This document shows, in pieces, positions 44,934-55,489 of a DNA stretch of 64,000 bases. Within the stretch, counting starts at the first letter, position 1, and the number at the start of each line of letters is the position of its first letter. The notes beneath the pieces are model-generated. The model had not been told where the DNA came from. It did no database searches and saw nothing but the letters and a program-made list of their open reading frames with translations. Where the stretch lies: NCBI GenBank assembly GCA_029959085.1, contig JARWIR010000014.1, positions 9,470,001 to 9,534,000 on the forward strand. Reading direction: 5' to 3'. This DNA is from Nemophila menziesii. Taxonomy: Eukaryota > Streptophyta > Magnoliopsida > Boraginales > Hydrophyllaceae. A program made the position numbers and the translations under genes.

Positions 44934-45547
44934 TGGTGGGTCCTAGGGTGTTATAAAATAAAGTGCAAAATAGAGGAACCACTTAACCGCAAGTGTGCGG
45001 TTGTCCCAAGTAATATATGATAAACAAGTTCGTTCTCAGGGACGGATTAGGTTCAACCCAAATATCAATCAAGTAGTAGGAATAATTGCTAAACAGAAAA
45101 ATTAAAGATAGAATTTTTGTTTGGTTTTTGTAAATCAAAAGATGCAAATAAAATAAAGACTAAAGATTAAATTAACAGAAAAGAATTAAAGCAAATAACG
45201 ACTAACTTCAGATAAGGGAGATATACTTGATCCTCGCAAAGGAATCCACTTAATCAATGTAATCTATGCTATGTTTAAGGGTAGAATTGGAATTATAATA
45301 TTAGTCGGGACTCTAATATCTCCTAGCCCCCTGTCGGGTGGACCTAAGAGCTATCCTAAAGTATCATAAACACCTGTATGGTCGAATATGCCTCTTCGGA
45401 TGATAAGATTTTACCTCTTTGGCTATGTAACTAGTTAAGCCTGTCGGTCAATAACGGACATTACACGGGTATTACCTAGATCTGTATTCAAACCCCCCCT
45501 GTCGGATGATCACTTCGCCACTAAAGTGAATAGCCCAAATACTAATA
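44934..45547 (-). repeat. Third A-type LTR, truncated (3' 614 bp only)
   Basis: Begins TGGTGGGTCC like the other two and follows them to the GCCCAAATACTAAT block, then breaks where an inverted LTR piece begins. The missing part would carry the U3 start and the right flank of the array. Confidence 0.85.
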
Positions 45548-45890
45548 CCAATTCTACCCTTAAACATAGCATAGATTATATTATTTAGGAGGATTCCTTG
45601 CGAGACTCAAGTATAGCTCATATCTGCATCTAGTCCTTTAGTATTTATTTTCAGTTATTTATTTTCATGCATTCTTAGGATTAATATAAAAACCAAATAA
45701 ATATATTTTATCTTTTACTTTTCTGTATTTGCAATTACTACTACTTGTTTATTGAACACTTGGGTTATACCAGTCCAATCCCTGAGAACGAATCCGACTT
45801 GTCGGAGTATTACTTGGACAACCGTACACTTGCGGTATTGTGGTTCCTTTTATTTATTGCATTAATTTTATAACACACCAGGACCTACCA
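45546..45890 (+). repeat. Inverted LTR 3'-end fragment
   Basis: Plus-strand sequence from CCAATTCTACCC to GGACCTACCA, homologous to the reverse complement of the A-type LTR end (44934-45299) but diverged and nearer in places to B-type. With the LTR to its left it forms arms of about 345 bp around a 246-bp spacer. No primer-binding site follows. Confidence 0.75.
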
Positions 45891-46967
45891 GCCCTAAAAT
45901 TAGCTAAGTTCGTCAGAATCACTAGTTTCTATTTTAGATTGAATAATTGGTTCCGTATCTAAACCCTCCGTCAGGATGATCCACACGCCACATATGTGGA
46001 ATAGCCTAGATACTAACACTTGTTCTTAGTTCATGACTCTAAAAACAGTAAATAATCCCAAATTATAGAAAAGAGTAAAAGTCCCAATCTAATTTAATTT
46101 AACAGAAACCCAAATTCAGAACATGAAATTCAATAGAATTGGGAATTACCCATAAAACATTCTCAAGCACTAAAATGTGTTTAGCTCATACTAATTAAAA
46201 AGAAAACTAAATTAATTGAAATGGAATTCATAATGTATTACAGAATTAAAATTAAAAGAAACCTAATTTCCGGAATTGGAATGACTGAGAACGGAGATAT
46301 AGACCCTCTCCAGCTCTTGCAGCTTCTTCTTTCTTCCTTCTGTTGCTTCTCTCTGATGTTTAATCTTGTAAAAAGTGAATTGTGTGAAAAATAGAAGTCA
46401 AGAGCTCCTTTTATAAGTGTAAAAACGGATTAGGGCTTGGACCTAAGAATAAAACACTAATTAAATGTCCAAGCCCAATTTCTAAGCCCAAAATCCCGTA
46501 CTTGCTGATACACCTTCACTAAAACGGCTTTTCCCGTTTCGTTATGACCCCGATTGACTTGATTCCAGTTGCTAAAGTTCCGTAACTCGATAAGGAATGT
46601 TTTAATTTTAAAGTTCAGCGGCTAAATCATCTCTTAAGCGCCTTGAAATCAGCAATCTTTGGCCTGGAAAACAAATTTGAAGTTTTAAAAACAATTCTTT
46701 CGGGATTTATCTTCAAGTCTTGACTCCATAATACGATCTTTGACTCTCTTCTCGGATTCCATTCCTAGCTAATAATTAAAACCTACAAACTTTTCACTAA
46801 AATACACAAGATTACGCGCAAAAGTTTAATAAATCAAAATTACTAGAAATAAAATGGAAATTCCGGATTATTGCATTTTTAACTCAAAATTCTATTAAAA
46901 TATTCAAATAAACATAAAAAATGATGTCTCCCAAGGGTCGAAAATAAGAACAATTAGGGAGACATCA
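45891..46967 (-). repeat. B-like LTR fragment (5' ~1.08 kb)
   Basis: Minus-strand LTR ending at the right with GGGAGACATCA, as in element B. It shares long blocks with B such as CTGATACACCTTCAC, but with many differences. Its 3' third is missing at the junction with 45890. The terminal hairpin is perfect (46922-46932 with 46957-46967). Confidence 0.8.
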
Positions 46968-47050
46968 GGAACGAATTCACTTATCATTAAAACTTGCTGG
47001 TATTACTTGCAGTACCGTGCTAGCCTAGGGTGTTTATTTTCATTTATTCT
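46968..47050 (+). repeat. Short X-like LTR fragment
   Basis: Plus-strand stretch with AACGAATTCACTTATC and CTTGCAGTACCGTG, matching the region near 21021-21110 of the element X LTR. It is cut on both sides. Confidence 0.55.
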
Positions 47051-47617
47051 ATAACTAGTACTAACCTTCTCTTCTTTATAACCCTAAAAAAACTTTTTTT
47101 TCCTCTTCCCAGCGGTGCGCACCGGTATACTGGTGGAGTCGCTGGTATACCGGTCCCAGACCGTGTCGAGATTTTGCGCCAACGGTTTCGCCAACGACGT
47201 CTCGGCATTGTACCTGATTTTGCTACCGTGGTGACGATTTTTGATGCGCCAGTATACCAGTCTGATTTTTCTCATTTTCCTTTGACTCGGAAATGGACCT
47301 TATTTCGGGGTCGTGGTAACGGTTTTGACCCACCGGCATACCGGTCATCTCATCGGCTAGCCGGTGGGTGGGTCAGATTTTTCCCAAAAAAAAATATTTT
47401 GCTCCCTAACTCGATTTCCTTAAGTAGCTAAATATTAAAAACACTAATACCTTCCTCAAATATGCAGTATCAACTAAAAACAACTAACCTAAACATAAAT
47501 TAAAAACATAAAAACATAAAAAAAATTGTGGGGCGTCTCCCGTGCAACACTTTTGTTTAACGTCTTTCAAAGTTAGACGCATTACCTCTATCAACATTTG
47601 CAAATATAGCCTCCCCA
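47051..47617 (-). other. Element T spacer with palindromic cluster
   Basis: 47100-47360 holds GGTATACC-type palindromes (for example at about 47144) in GC-rich context, the diverged counterpart of 57040-57305. A PPT-like CCTAACTCGATTTCC lies near 47404. The remainder to 47617 is colinear with the E3 sequence after pol. Third ORF and 3' LTR of T are missing. Confidence 0.65.
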
Positions 47618-47824
47618 TCAATGAGCAAGGCTATGAATGTCTACTAACCTCCATTTGATGCCCCTCTTGGGTCTGATCTTTATCACTTTAGCTGAAACAA
47701 CTTCAGTGACTCTGAATGGTCCCATCCACGAATATTTGTGACTTCGCGACCTATTCTCTGGTTTGTGGGCTTTCCATACAACTTCATGGCCGACCCCAAA
47801 CTTACTCATTGGCATAGTATCCAC
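47618..47824 (-). pseudogene. Element T integrase C-terminal tail
   Basis: FGVGHEVVWKAHK ... YSWMGPFRVTEVVSAKVIKIRPK: the gypsy integrase tail with the W.GPF.V signature. It is joined directly to protease sequence with no RT, RNase H or integrase core between. The junction is colinear with that of E3. Confidence 0.8.
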
Positions 47825-48128
47825 AGGTTTTGCATGGATTTCTTCAAGGACACGATGCTGTGAAAGGTTGTGGATGATGGGAACTGTGGGATCTAACTTC
47901 CTTGGTTTACTTCTCCATACATGGAATGTCTTGGTTTAATTTTTAGCACGGAGGGAAACTGTTCCCTCCTGGAATTTCATGATCCTTTGACTTGTGGCCA
48001 AGAACGGCCTTCCAAGTACGATTGGAACCTTCTTATCTGCATAGAAATCAAGAATAAAAAAGTCAGTAGGGATGGTGATATTACCTGTTCGGACATGAAC
48101 GTCCTCCATTGTTCTCCATGTCTAGGTT
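47825..48128 (-). pseudogene. Element T protease, C-terminal half
   Basis: Homologous to 57750-58075 of E3: psi-loop region (ILGRPFLATS-like) and the DFFILDFYADKKVPIV stretch are readable on the minus strand with damage. E3 inserted within it; AGGTT at 48124-48128 is the target duplication. The N-terminal half follows at 62106. Confidence 0.8.
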
Positions 48129-48941
48129 TGGTGTCGCCTAGGGTGTGCTAAAAATAAGATAAATAAAAGTCAAGAAACAATGCACTCTCATCCTAGACAG
48201 GTACAATACTGCAAGTATTACAGGACGTATGCAAGCTTTAATGATAAGAAAGTTCGTTCTCAAGGACTTAGTGTGTTATACGAACGGGTAGAAATAACGA
48301 GTAAGAAGTAATTAATTAAAAGACAGAAAAATAAAAGGAATAAATTTCGAAATAAAGAGTTAAACTAAGAAAAATTAAAGACGGTAAATTAAATACAAAG
48401 AAATATGAGATGAGAAATATAGCTTAGGTTTTGCTGGTATGCACTAATCCTTCTAATTCTTTCTATTAAATCTAGTTAATAAGAGAGATAATTAGCTCTT
48501 AAATACTTAGTCAGAATTCTAAATTCCCATACCTTAGACCTTGAGAGCGACTAAGGGGGCTACGGACACACCATGAGGCTGGTTCAAATAGGGTTATCAA
48601 GCGCTACCAAGGCCCTAAGAAATCAATTTCCATACATGGTGATAGTGGTTAAATCATACTCTAATGACTATCTAGTTAGAATCAGTGTTGTCGGGACTAA
48701 TATCGAAACTAGACGTTATGTGGTGTTTCAATAATTAAACACCCAGCAAAGGTGATCATCTTTTTTTTTTTTTTTTTTTTGCTTTTCTCTCTCCAGAATT
48801 AGTGTTTGACCTAGAATATTTCTGGGATCTCACACTTTTTCTTAGCCTTCATAAAATCATTCACCCTCTCTCCTCCACCCTTTTTCATTCACCGCTTTAA
48901 TTTTCTTTTCCTTTTCGATACCTAGTTGTTTTCTCTTCACA

Positions 48942-50195
48942 ATGGCAAAAACGTTCAACTCAAATCGAGTAAATAAAGTAACAAATGTGTCTGGTAGAGC
49001 CAACACTAACCCTAATCCAAAAACAAAAACCAAATACAGAGATATCACCAAATAAATCCTCTCGCCGAGTCCAAATCTACTAAATACTCCTGAATCTTAC
49101 AAAGGAGATGAAGGAAATAGCGAATCGGGAACTGTATCAGAGCCGGAAGTGATAAAAGTAGTTGAAAACGAGGTAGCAAATGAAGTTCAAAGTGAATCTA
49201 TTGAGGAACAAGTTGTTCCAGAGGCAAATAAAAGTGTACCTTGGTCAAAATTATTCAACAAATGCGCTAGTGAAATGATGAAGCTTGAGCATCATCCTCC
49301 ACTAATGCTTAATGGTAAGAAATTAATTAAGCCACCTCAAGACGTGTTAGATGAAGGCGCCGAACAGTGGGATAAGAGCTTAGTAGGTCAATTTCTAGAT
49401 AATCCTCCTCCGTTCTACGCTATTGTGAATTTTGTGAGATTTCAGTGGGTAAATTTGGGGAAAGTAGACATCAAGTCAAGTTCTAAAGGTAATGTTATCT
49501 TTAAGTTTGAGAATTCTCAATATTATAATAAAGCATTAGAGCAGATATGGAATATCAATGGTAAACCTCTGTTATTGAGGCCGTGGAAGCCAGGAATGCA
49601 GTTCGATAAAATAGATATCTCAAAAATTCAAATATGGGTCAAATTAGTTAATGTGCCGATGAATTTATGGACACAAAGGGGTTTAGGGTATGTTGCAAGT
49701 GGAATAGGAGTGCCTTTACAAATGGATTCCATTACAGAATCAAAAACCAGGCTGGGGTACGCAAGAGTCTGTGTGGAAGTTGATACAAAAGAAGATTTAC
49801 CTGAAGAGCTAATGGTGGATACTGGTTTAGATGAACTTCAAGCTGTTAGAGTTGAGTTTGAATGGAAACCAGTGATATGTACTAAATGCAAAAGGTTTGG
49901 TCATGTTGAGAACAAGTGTAACAACATACAAAAGGTGTGGAAGCCAAAGCAGAGTGTCTCTCAGAATGGTGAAGGGAATAAGGAAGATAAGGGAAAGAAC
50001 AAAGTAGATCAATGGGATATAGTTAAAAGCAATAGGAGAAGTGTAAGCAACACTAAGGATAAAGGTCAATCAAGCTTAGTTAAAATCACTAATCAGTTTG
50101 ATAAAATACAAGAGGAAGGGATTGATCATGATGTTATTGAATTCATCACTAATCATGATGGTGGTGAAGAAATAACTAGACCCCCCAACTTATGA
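48942..50195 (+). pseudogene. LINE-2 ORF1: DUF4283 and zinc-knuckle protein, one internal stop
   Basis: ATG at 48942 opens MAKTFNSNRVNK; a TAA at 49053-49055 interrupts, and the same frame continues to a TGA at 50193. The DUF4283 core spans about 49240-49850 (FVRFQWVNLGKV, WNINGKPLLLRPW, IWVKLVNVPMNLW). The knuckle CTKCKRFGHVENKC (CX2CX4HX4C) is near 49875-49920. A Lys/Asn-rich tail follows. Role: RNA binding in the LINE RNP. The in-frame ATG at 49149 lies downstream of the stop and is not the original start. Confidence 0.85.
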
Positions 50196-52687
50196 ATTGT
50201 GTCTCGTGGAATGTGAGGGGCTTCAATAGTGTAATAAGGCAGTTGGATGTCAAAGAGATTATAATTGAAAATAAGATCAGAATTGTGGGTTTGCTTGAAA
50301 CTAAGGTGAGAGCACATAAACATTCTGAGATAATAAGCAAGCATTTCTCTTACATGGAGATGCTTCACAATTATAATAATGACCCAAGTGGCCGTATATG
50401 GTTATTATGGGATAATAGATATGTGGAGATAAAGCTAATTCAACAAACTCAAAGAAAAGTCCGGGTCCCGATGGTCTGAATTCTACTTTCTACAAAGAAG
50501 CTTGGGAAATTGTTGGAGAAGATTTTACTAAAGCAATTAAACAGAGCTTTGAGAACTGTAGACTTCTCAAACAAGTAAATGCGACAAACATAGTATTATT
50601 CCCAAAAGAAAAAAACCCTTCAAACGTGAAGAAATTTCGACCCATATCGTGTACTAATACAATATATAAAACCTTATCAAGAATTATGAGTAAAAGATTA
50701 AAAAGAGTCATGAGCTCGTTAATCTCTTTAAACCAAGCTGCGTATATTCAAGGAAGGTATGTTGGAGATAATATATTGGTTGCGCAAGATATCATGTTGG
50801 GCTATGAAAAAAAGAGTAATAGTTCAAATTGTACAATAAACCTAGACCTTCAAAAGGCATACGACAGTGTTAACTGGGTATTCTTAATAAACATCTTAAA
50901 AGCGCTTAATTTCCCGATTAAATTCATTAATTGGATAACAATGTGTGTATGCACACCTACTTACTCTGTGTGTGTTAATGGTGAGGTGTGTGGGTACTTT
51001 GAGGGTAAGAGAGGGTTGAGACAAGGGGACCCTCTCTCACCCTACCTATTCGCTTTATGTATGGAAGTTTTCACAGGGTTATTCACTCATTTGGCTAATA
51101 AAAGAGAGTTCAAATTTCATCAGAAATGTGAAGTAATGAAGCTTAATCACATGATTTTCGCCGATGATTTGCTCGTGTTTTTCAAGGCTAGCTTAAACTC
51201 TGCTATAATTATCAAGGATGGTTTAAATCTATTCTCAAGGCTCTCTGGATTACAAATAAACTATCAAAAGAGTGAAGTCTATGTTAGTGGAGGCAATTAT
51301 GTAATTGAAAGTGAGATTTCCAAGATTCTAGATATCAAAATTGGCAAATTGCCAGTTAGATATTTAGGAGTCCCACTTCATTCAAAAAAACTTAGTGTTG
51401 AAGAAGGTAACAAGTTGATTGAAAAAATTTTCAACACAATAAACCAATGGACATCCTAATTATTATCTTATTCAGGTAGGCTTGAGCTCATAAAGAGTAT
51501 AATTGTAAGAAAAATCCTCTATTGGTGTAGAGTTTTTCTACTACCAAAACAGGTCATATATAAACTGAATAGGATTATAAGTAGCTTTTTATGGAAAGGC
51601 AATATGAATGGTGTGCAGGGAGCTAAAATCTCATGGGAGAAAGTTTGTTGTAGTAAAGAGAGAGGAGGGCTAGGTATTCCTAACCTAGAAAAGCTCAGTC
51701 TGGTATGTCTTCTTTACACCTTCTGGAGGATGTACTCGCAAGAATTTAACTTGTGGAGTATGTGGGTCAAACATAATATTTCTAAAAGGGAGGTGTATAT
51801 GGAGTATTGAGGAGAAGCAGAGTCAAACGTGGATGTGGAAAAAACTACTGAAAGTGAGGAGCATTGCATATGATTTCATTACACACAATGTGTATAATGG
51901 AAAAAATACTTATCTAATCTGGGATAGATGGCTTAAAGGACAGAATTTGCAACAAATCTTAGGTATTGAGCTCTCAAAAGATAATTTGAATAGCAACAAA
52001 CCAGTTGATATGTTTTATGGTAAAGAGAGATGGAGATTGCCTCCATGTGTGGGTAAAATACTTCCATACTTAGCTGATATAAAACTTATAAACAAAGAGG
52101 ACAGGAAGGTATGGAGTGAATCAAACAAGAAAGGTTTTTCTTTCAAAAAAACTCTTATTAAACTCACAAATGATACTGATGCAACAATTGTCAAATGGTA
52201 TGAGCTAATCTGGTCAAGAGCTAATATTCCCAGGTGTGTTTTTATATCTTGGCTTGCTATTCAAAATAGACTTAGTACAAAGCTAAGAATGATTGAATCG
52301 GGAGCTCAAGTTGATCCTTTATGTAGCTTGTGTAAGGCTACAGGGGAGGATAATGTGCATATCTTCTTCTCATGCTCCTTCTCTAAAAGAATATTGCAGA
52401 AACTACTAAGAATTTGTGATATCAGATGGTTGCCGAGAGACTTTGATGAGCTAACAGAAAAATTCCTTGGTTTAAACAGTAAAGAGAAGAAAATGATGGT
52501 CAGTTTAGTGGTTACTTCATACATTTATGTAATATGGAGGCAGAGGAATGAAATTGAACATGAAGGGGTGATTTTAAATGAGGAACAAATCTTGGGGAGA
52601 ATTTGCGAAATGGTGAAAATGAAGATTAGTGAAAGGAGTTTAAAGAATTCAAATGTTATAAAAATAGCTGAGAATTTAGTTAGTTAG
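50192..52687 (+). pseudogene. LINE-2 ORF2: RT and zf-RVT, endonuclease mostly deleted
   Basis: Starts MNCVSWNVRGFNS, the endonuclease N-terminal motif, with LLETKVR, but after about 90 codons (near 50455) the sequence jumps to PGPDG of the RT region, so the rest of the endonuclease is gone. RT: FRPISCTN, AYIQGR, LDLQKAYDSVNW, RQGDPLSPYLF, FADDLLVFF, then GGLGIPN. The zf-RVT region has the pattern CSLC ... HIFFSC. A TAA at 51457-51459 and a frameshift near 51810 break it further. Its ATG overlaps the ORF1 stop as ATGA, which fits translation by termination and reinitiation. Confidence 0.88.
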
Positions 52688-53801
52688 TCTTTATCTTGTA
52701 ATAGATTATTGGGCTAAAATTATATTGTAATAGTTAAAGTTGGGCCGAGTAGTTGAGGCTTATAGTTGTAATGTTTTTTTTCTTATGTTTTAAATGTTTC
52801 AAATGGGCCTACAAGGTATTAATCTCATGCTTGGGATAATGCTTGTAGTGTCCATATTGTAATGACTTGAAGTTGATTTATAATGAAAAAGTTTGATTTG
52901 TTGATCAAAAAAAAAAAAAAAAAAGCCTAAAGTGATGAGTTCTAGGACAGGCAATAAATCAAAACACATAAACAAATATAAAGGTAAGAAGCTAATATCA
53001 TATTAAAACATATAATTCCCAAAGAAACTTAGATAGAAAGAAATCAGTATTCATAGATTATACATGATGCAAAACCCAAGCTATGGGGAGTTTAGTTCAT
53101 ACCTGAAGGAAATAAACTAAAGGAAATAAATAAAGACATCATCTTGCAATAACTTGGAAGAATAAAACCTTAAGAACTAATTACTATGAGGCAAGGATGA
53201 TCTACAAGTGATATAAGGGTGTATTTATAGGTGTTTAGAAGACCTAATTCGTTTTCTTGAAGGAGAAGGTAATTTATGGACTACAAGCCCAACTCAAATT
53301 CGTAACCCTAAAACATGAAATCAGACCCGTTTTTGTTTAGGTCTTAGCTGCTTCAATAATCATTAGTTTGACGCGTATGAGTACACAAAATTCATTGTCT
53401 CAGAAAGATCTTCAACTTTGCTCTTGACCGTTTCTCCAAATTCCACACCGATCTTGAGATATAAGCTGATTTGTGGTCGTAGGTGCATAAATTCAGGATT
53501 AAGGTAGCTTTTCCTTTTCCATGATTTTAGCTTTTGTTTCCTTATCTCCAATTTTCATGCTTATCTCTTTCCATATCTTGTAGTCTTTGACTTGGACTCT
53601 AATTAATCTCCATAATTATCTTTAAATCTTCACACTAAATAAATAATTAAACCCAATATGCTCTAAAAATATTATTTTACTAAATCAAGACTCAAATAGG
53701 AAAGTGCACTACTTCTCAAGAAAAACGATTAGAAAGACTTCTAAATCACTAAAAATGATGTCTCATCCTAACATAAATCTATCACAAATGAGGAGACATC
53801 A

Positions 53802-53816
53802 AGACCCCCAACTCAA
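53802..53816 (-). promoter_or_regulatory. E3 polypurine tract
   Basis: Minus strand TTGAGTTGGGGGTCT abutting the 3' LTR, identical to element B. Confidence 0.8.
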
Positions 53817-55489
53817 AGTTGTATCGTCCCAATACAATATAGATAAAAACAAAGGGAAGTCTATAAATACACACTTATGGAATTTTCAACACAATGGGAA
53901 GAACATAGCAGAATATATAGAATAGACATAAAGCAATTACTCAGAAAATTTCATGCAATAATATTCATAAACTACATATCTGTATACTTCTTATATCCAT
54001 AGTCAACACGGCTTGAATTCAAGATTAGATTAGTTTCGCAATGTAAGAAGGATTTGAATTTTACTCAGTTCACCAAGAAAGCTATAGATTGTTCATCGAA
54101 CTTCACTAGTATTCAAAGATCCACTTAACTACTCTGTTATGGCTCAATCACTTCTCAATTACATAGCAAAGAATCAAAAGGTCTTTAAGGTTGTACTTTA
54201 GGCTTAGGGACGGTATGATAGTATATTTGGATAATTTAGAGTGAGCTTTTGGCTCTCTCCTCACTAGCCATCAACGAATCGCCCTAGAGCTTGAGTTACT
54301 CTCATAAAACGTTTCTCACTCAACCCAATGAATTCTTTGATACACAATTTAGCATCCCTAATAACCTAGTTAAAGCATAAGATGTTCACATAAAAATTCC
54401 ACTTTGCCGGTCCGAATATATATATTTTCTTTTCAAATCAAGTTTTTTCTTTTGTATTGCTATGACTCTCTTTTAATGTTGAGATATCACGTTATTTTCC
54501 TCATATATATTATTTTTTCGTTTAATGCCCTTGTTGGCAATTTTAGCTCGTAGCTTATTTTTCATTCACTATTACCCCAGCAAAGGGTTACAATATAAAT
54601 CTGTGAATCATCATCAATATAAAGAACAGAGCACAATTAATAAGCTCAAAAATCCCATCCCAATAACAATTCCCATAATGGTGGACCCACCACCCCAAAC
54701 TCAAGCTCTAAAACAACTGTATATGCATCGCGATTCGAGTGCGGATCATATGGAAAAGTCCTATAATCTAAATGGATATGGATTATAATGTGTTTCAATA
54801 AAAAGATTTAGAAAGGCTAGAAGGGGCTGAGAAGGATATAGCATATAAAATCAACTAACAAGGTGAGAAGGTATAAATAGGCTTCAAGTGGCTTCAAATA
54901 TGAAAGAACTGCCTTAATCACTTTCTACACCATGCAATTTCGTTATTCTCTTACCTTTAGCACTTTCATCAAATGGGTTTGTCAACTATCTTGGATCTCA
55001 TGGCATACACACTTCTCAAGGTTCCCTGAGATCGAACATACTTTCTATCGCATTGCTTACTAATCTTTTCTTTACTATCAACGTGTGTTTTCCTGCAAAT
55101 ACTCAAAGCATACAAATAACATAGCTCATAAACGTACTACTTACTATCATTAATTCACTGAGCCTATGCTTTCAAGATATTAAACACACTCTACATCTAA
55201 TTCCCATGTATCAAAAATTTTAATTTCTACCTAAAAACAGAAAATGGAGATGAGAGACAACGAATCCCCACACCCCCAACTCAAAAATGAGTCGTGTCCC
55301 CACGACTCGAAAAAGACTCGAAACAGAAATTAAAATTAGCAGATAAAAGCATTTACAGAAATGGTAAGGAAGAAAGAGAACATACTCTCAAGGCTTATTG
55401 CCTCGCGTTATTGATATCCAAGGTAGGATTTGCTTGATCTTTTGTTAATTGCTCAAGGAGTTTCATGTGTGCACTTGATTTGCGTTGAT
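53817..55489 (-). other. E3 3' non-coding region
   Basis: PPT-like motifs at 54692-54702 and 55271-55282, and a perfect hairpin with arms GAGTCGTG and CACGACTC at 55289-55308. Colinear with the same region of A, B and the second unit. No gene is supported. Confidence 0.65.

Larger units (their letters stand above)
40918..45547 (-). mobile_element. Second array unit: non-autonomous internal region plus truncated 5' LTR
   Basis: From the shared LTR: polypurine tract (40918-40930), 3' non-coding DNA colinear with element A, palindromic cluster, ORF 43590-44771, primer-binding site 44910-44927, and an A-type LTR that stops at about 45547 at an inverted junction. There is no gag, protease, RT or integrase. 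The LTR is less similar to the other two A-type LTRs than they are to each other. Confidence 0.85.
48761..52924 (+). mobile_element. LINE-2: L1-like element with internal deletion, 20-T run at its 5' edge and 18-A tail
   Basis: Plus-strand LINE inside an LTR. The 3' end is a pure A-run (52907-52924). The 5' edge is a run of 20 T (48761-48780) before the leader starts at 48781. Compared with the uninterrupted LTR, about 16 bp of target is missing and no target duplication is present. ORF1 and ORF2 overlap at ATGA (50192-50195). ORF2 has lost most of its endonuclease and the first part of RT. There is no RNase H domain, unlike LINE-1, so it belongs to another LINE lineage. Confidence 0.88.
48129..53801 (-). 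repeat. E3 3' LTR, interrupted by LINE-2
   Basis: 48129-48760 and 52925-53801 together match 60567-62100. The piece AATTACTATTAAGAA present in the 5' LTR (about 61200-61215) is lost at the LINE-2 site. Terminal hairpin at 53756-53764 with 53793-53801. Confidence 0.9.

Noticed and set aside
44934..45890. DNA transposon with long terminal inverted repeats
   Set aside because: The arms are recognisable LTR ends from two subfamilies in opposite orientation, so a rearranged LTR junction explains them.
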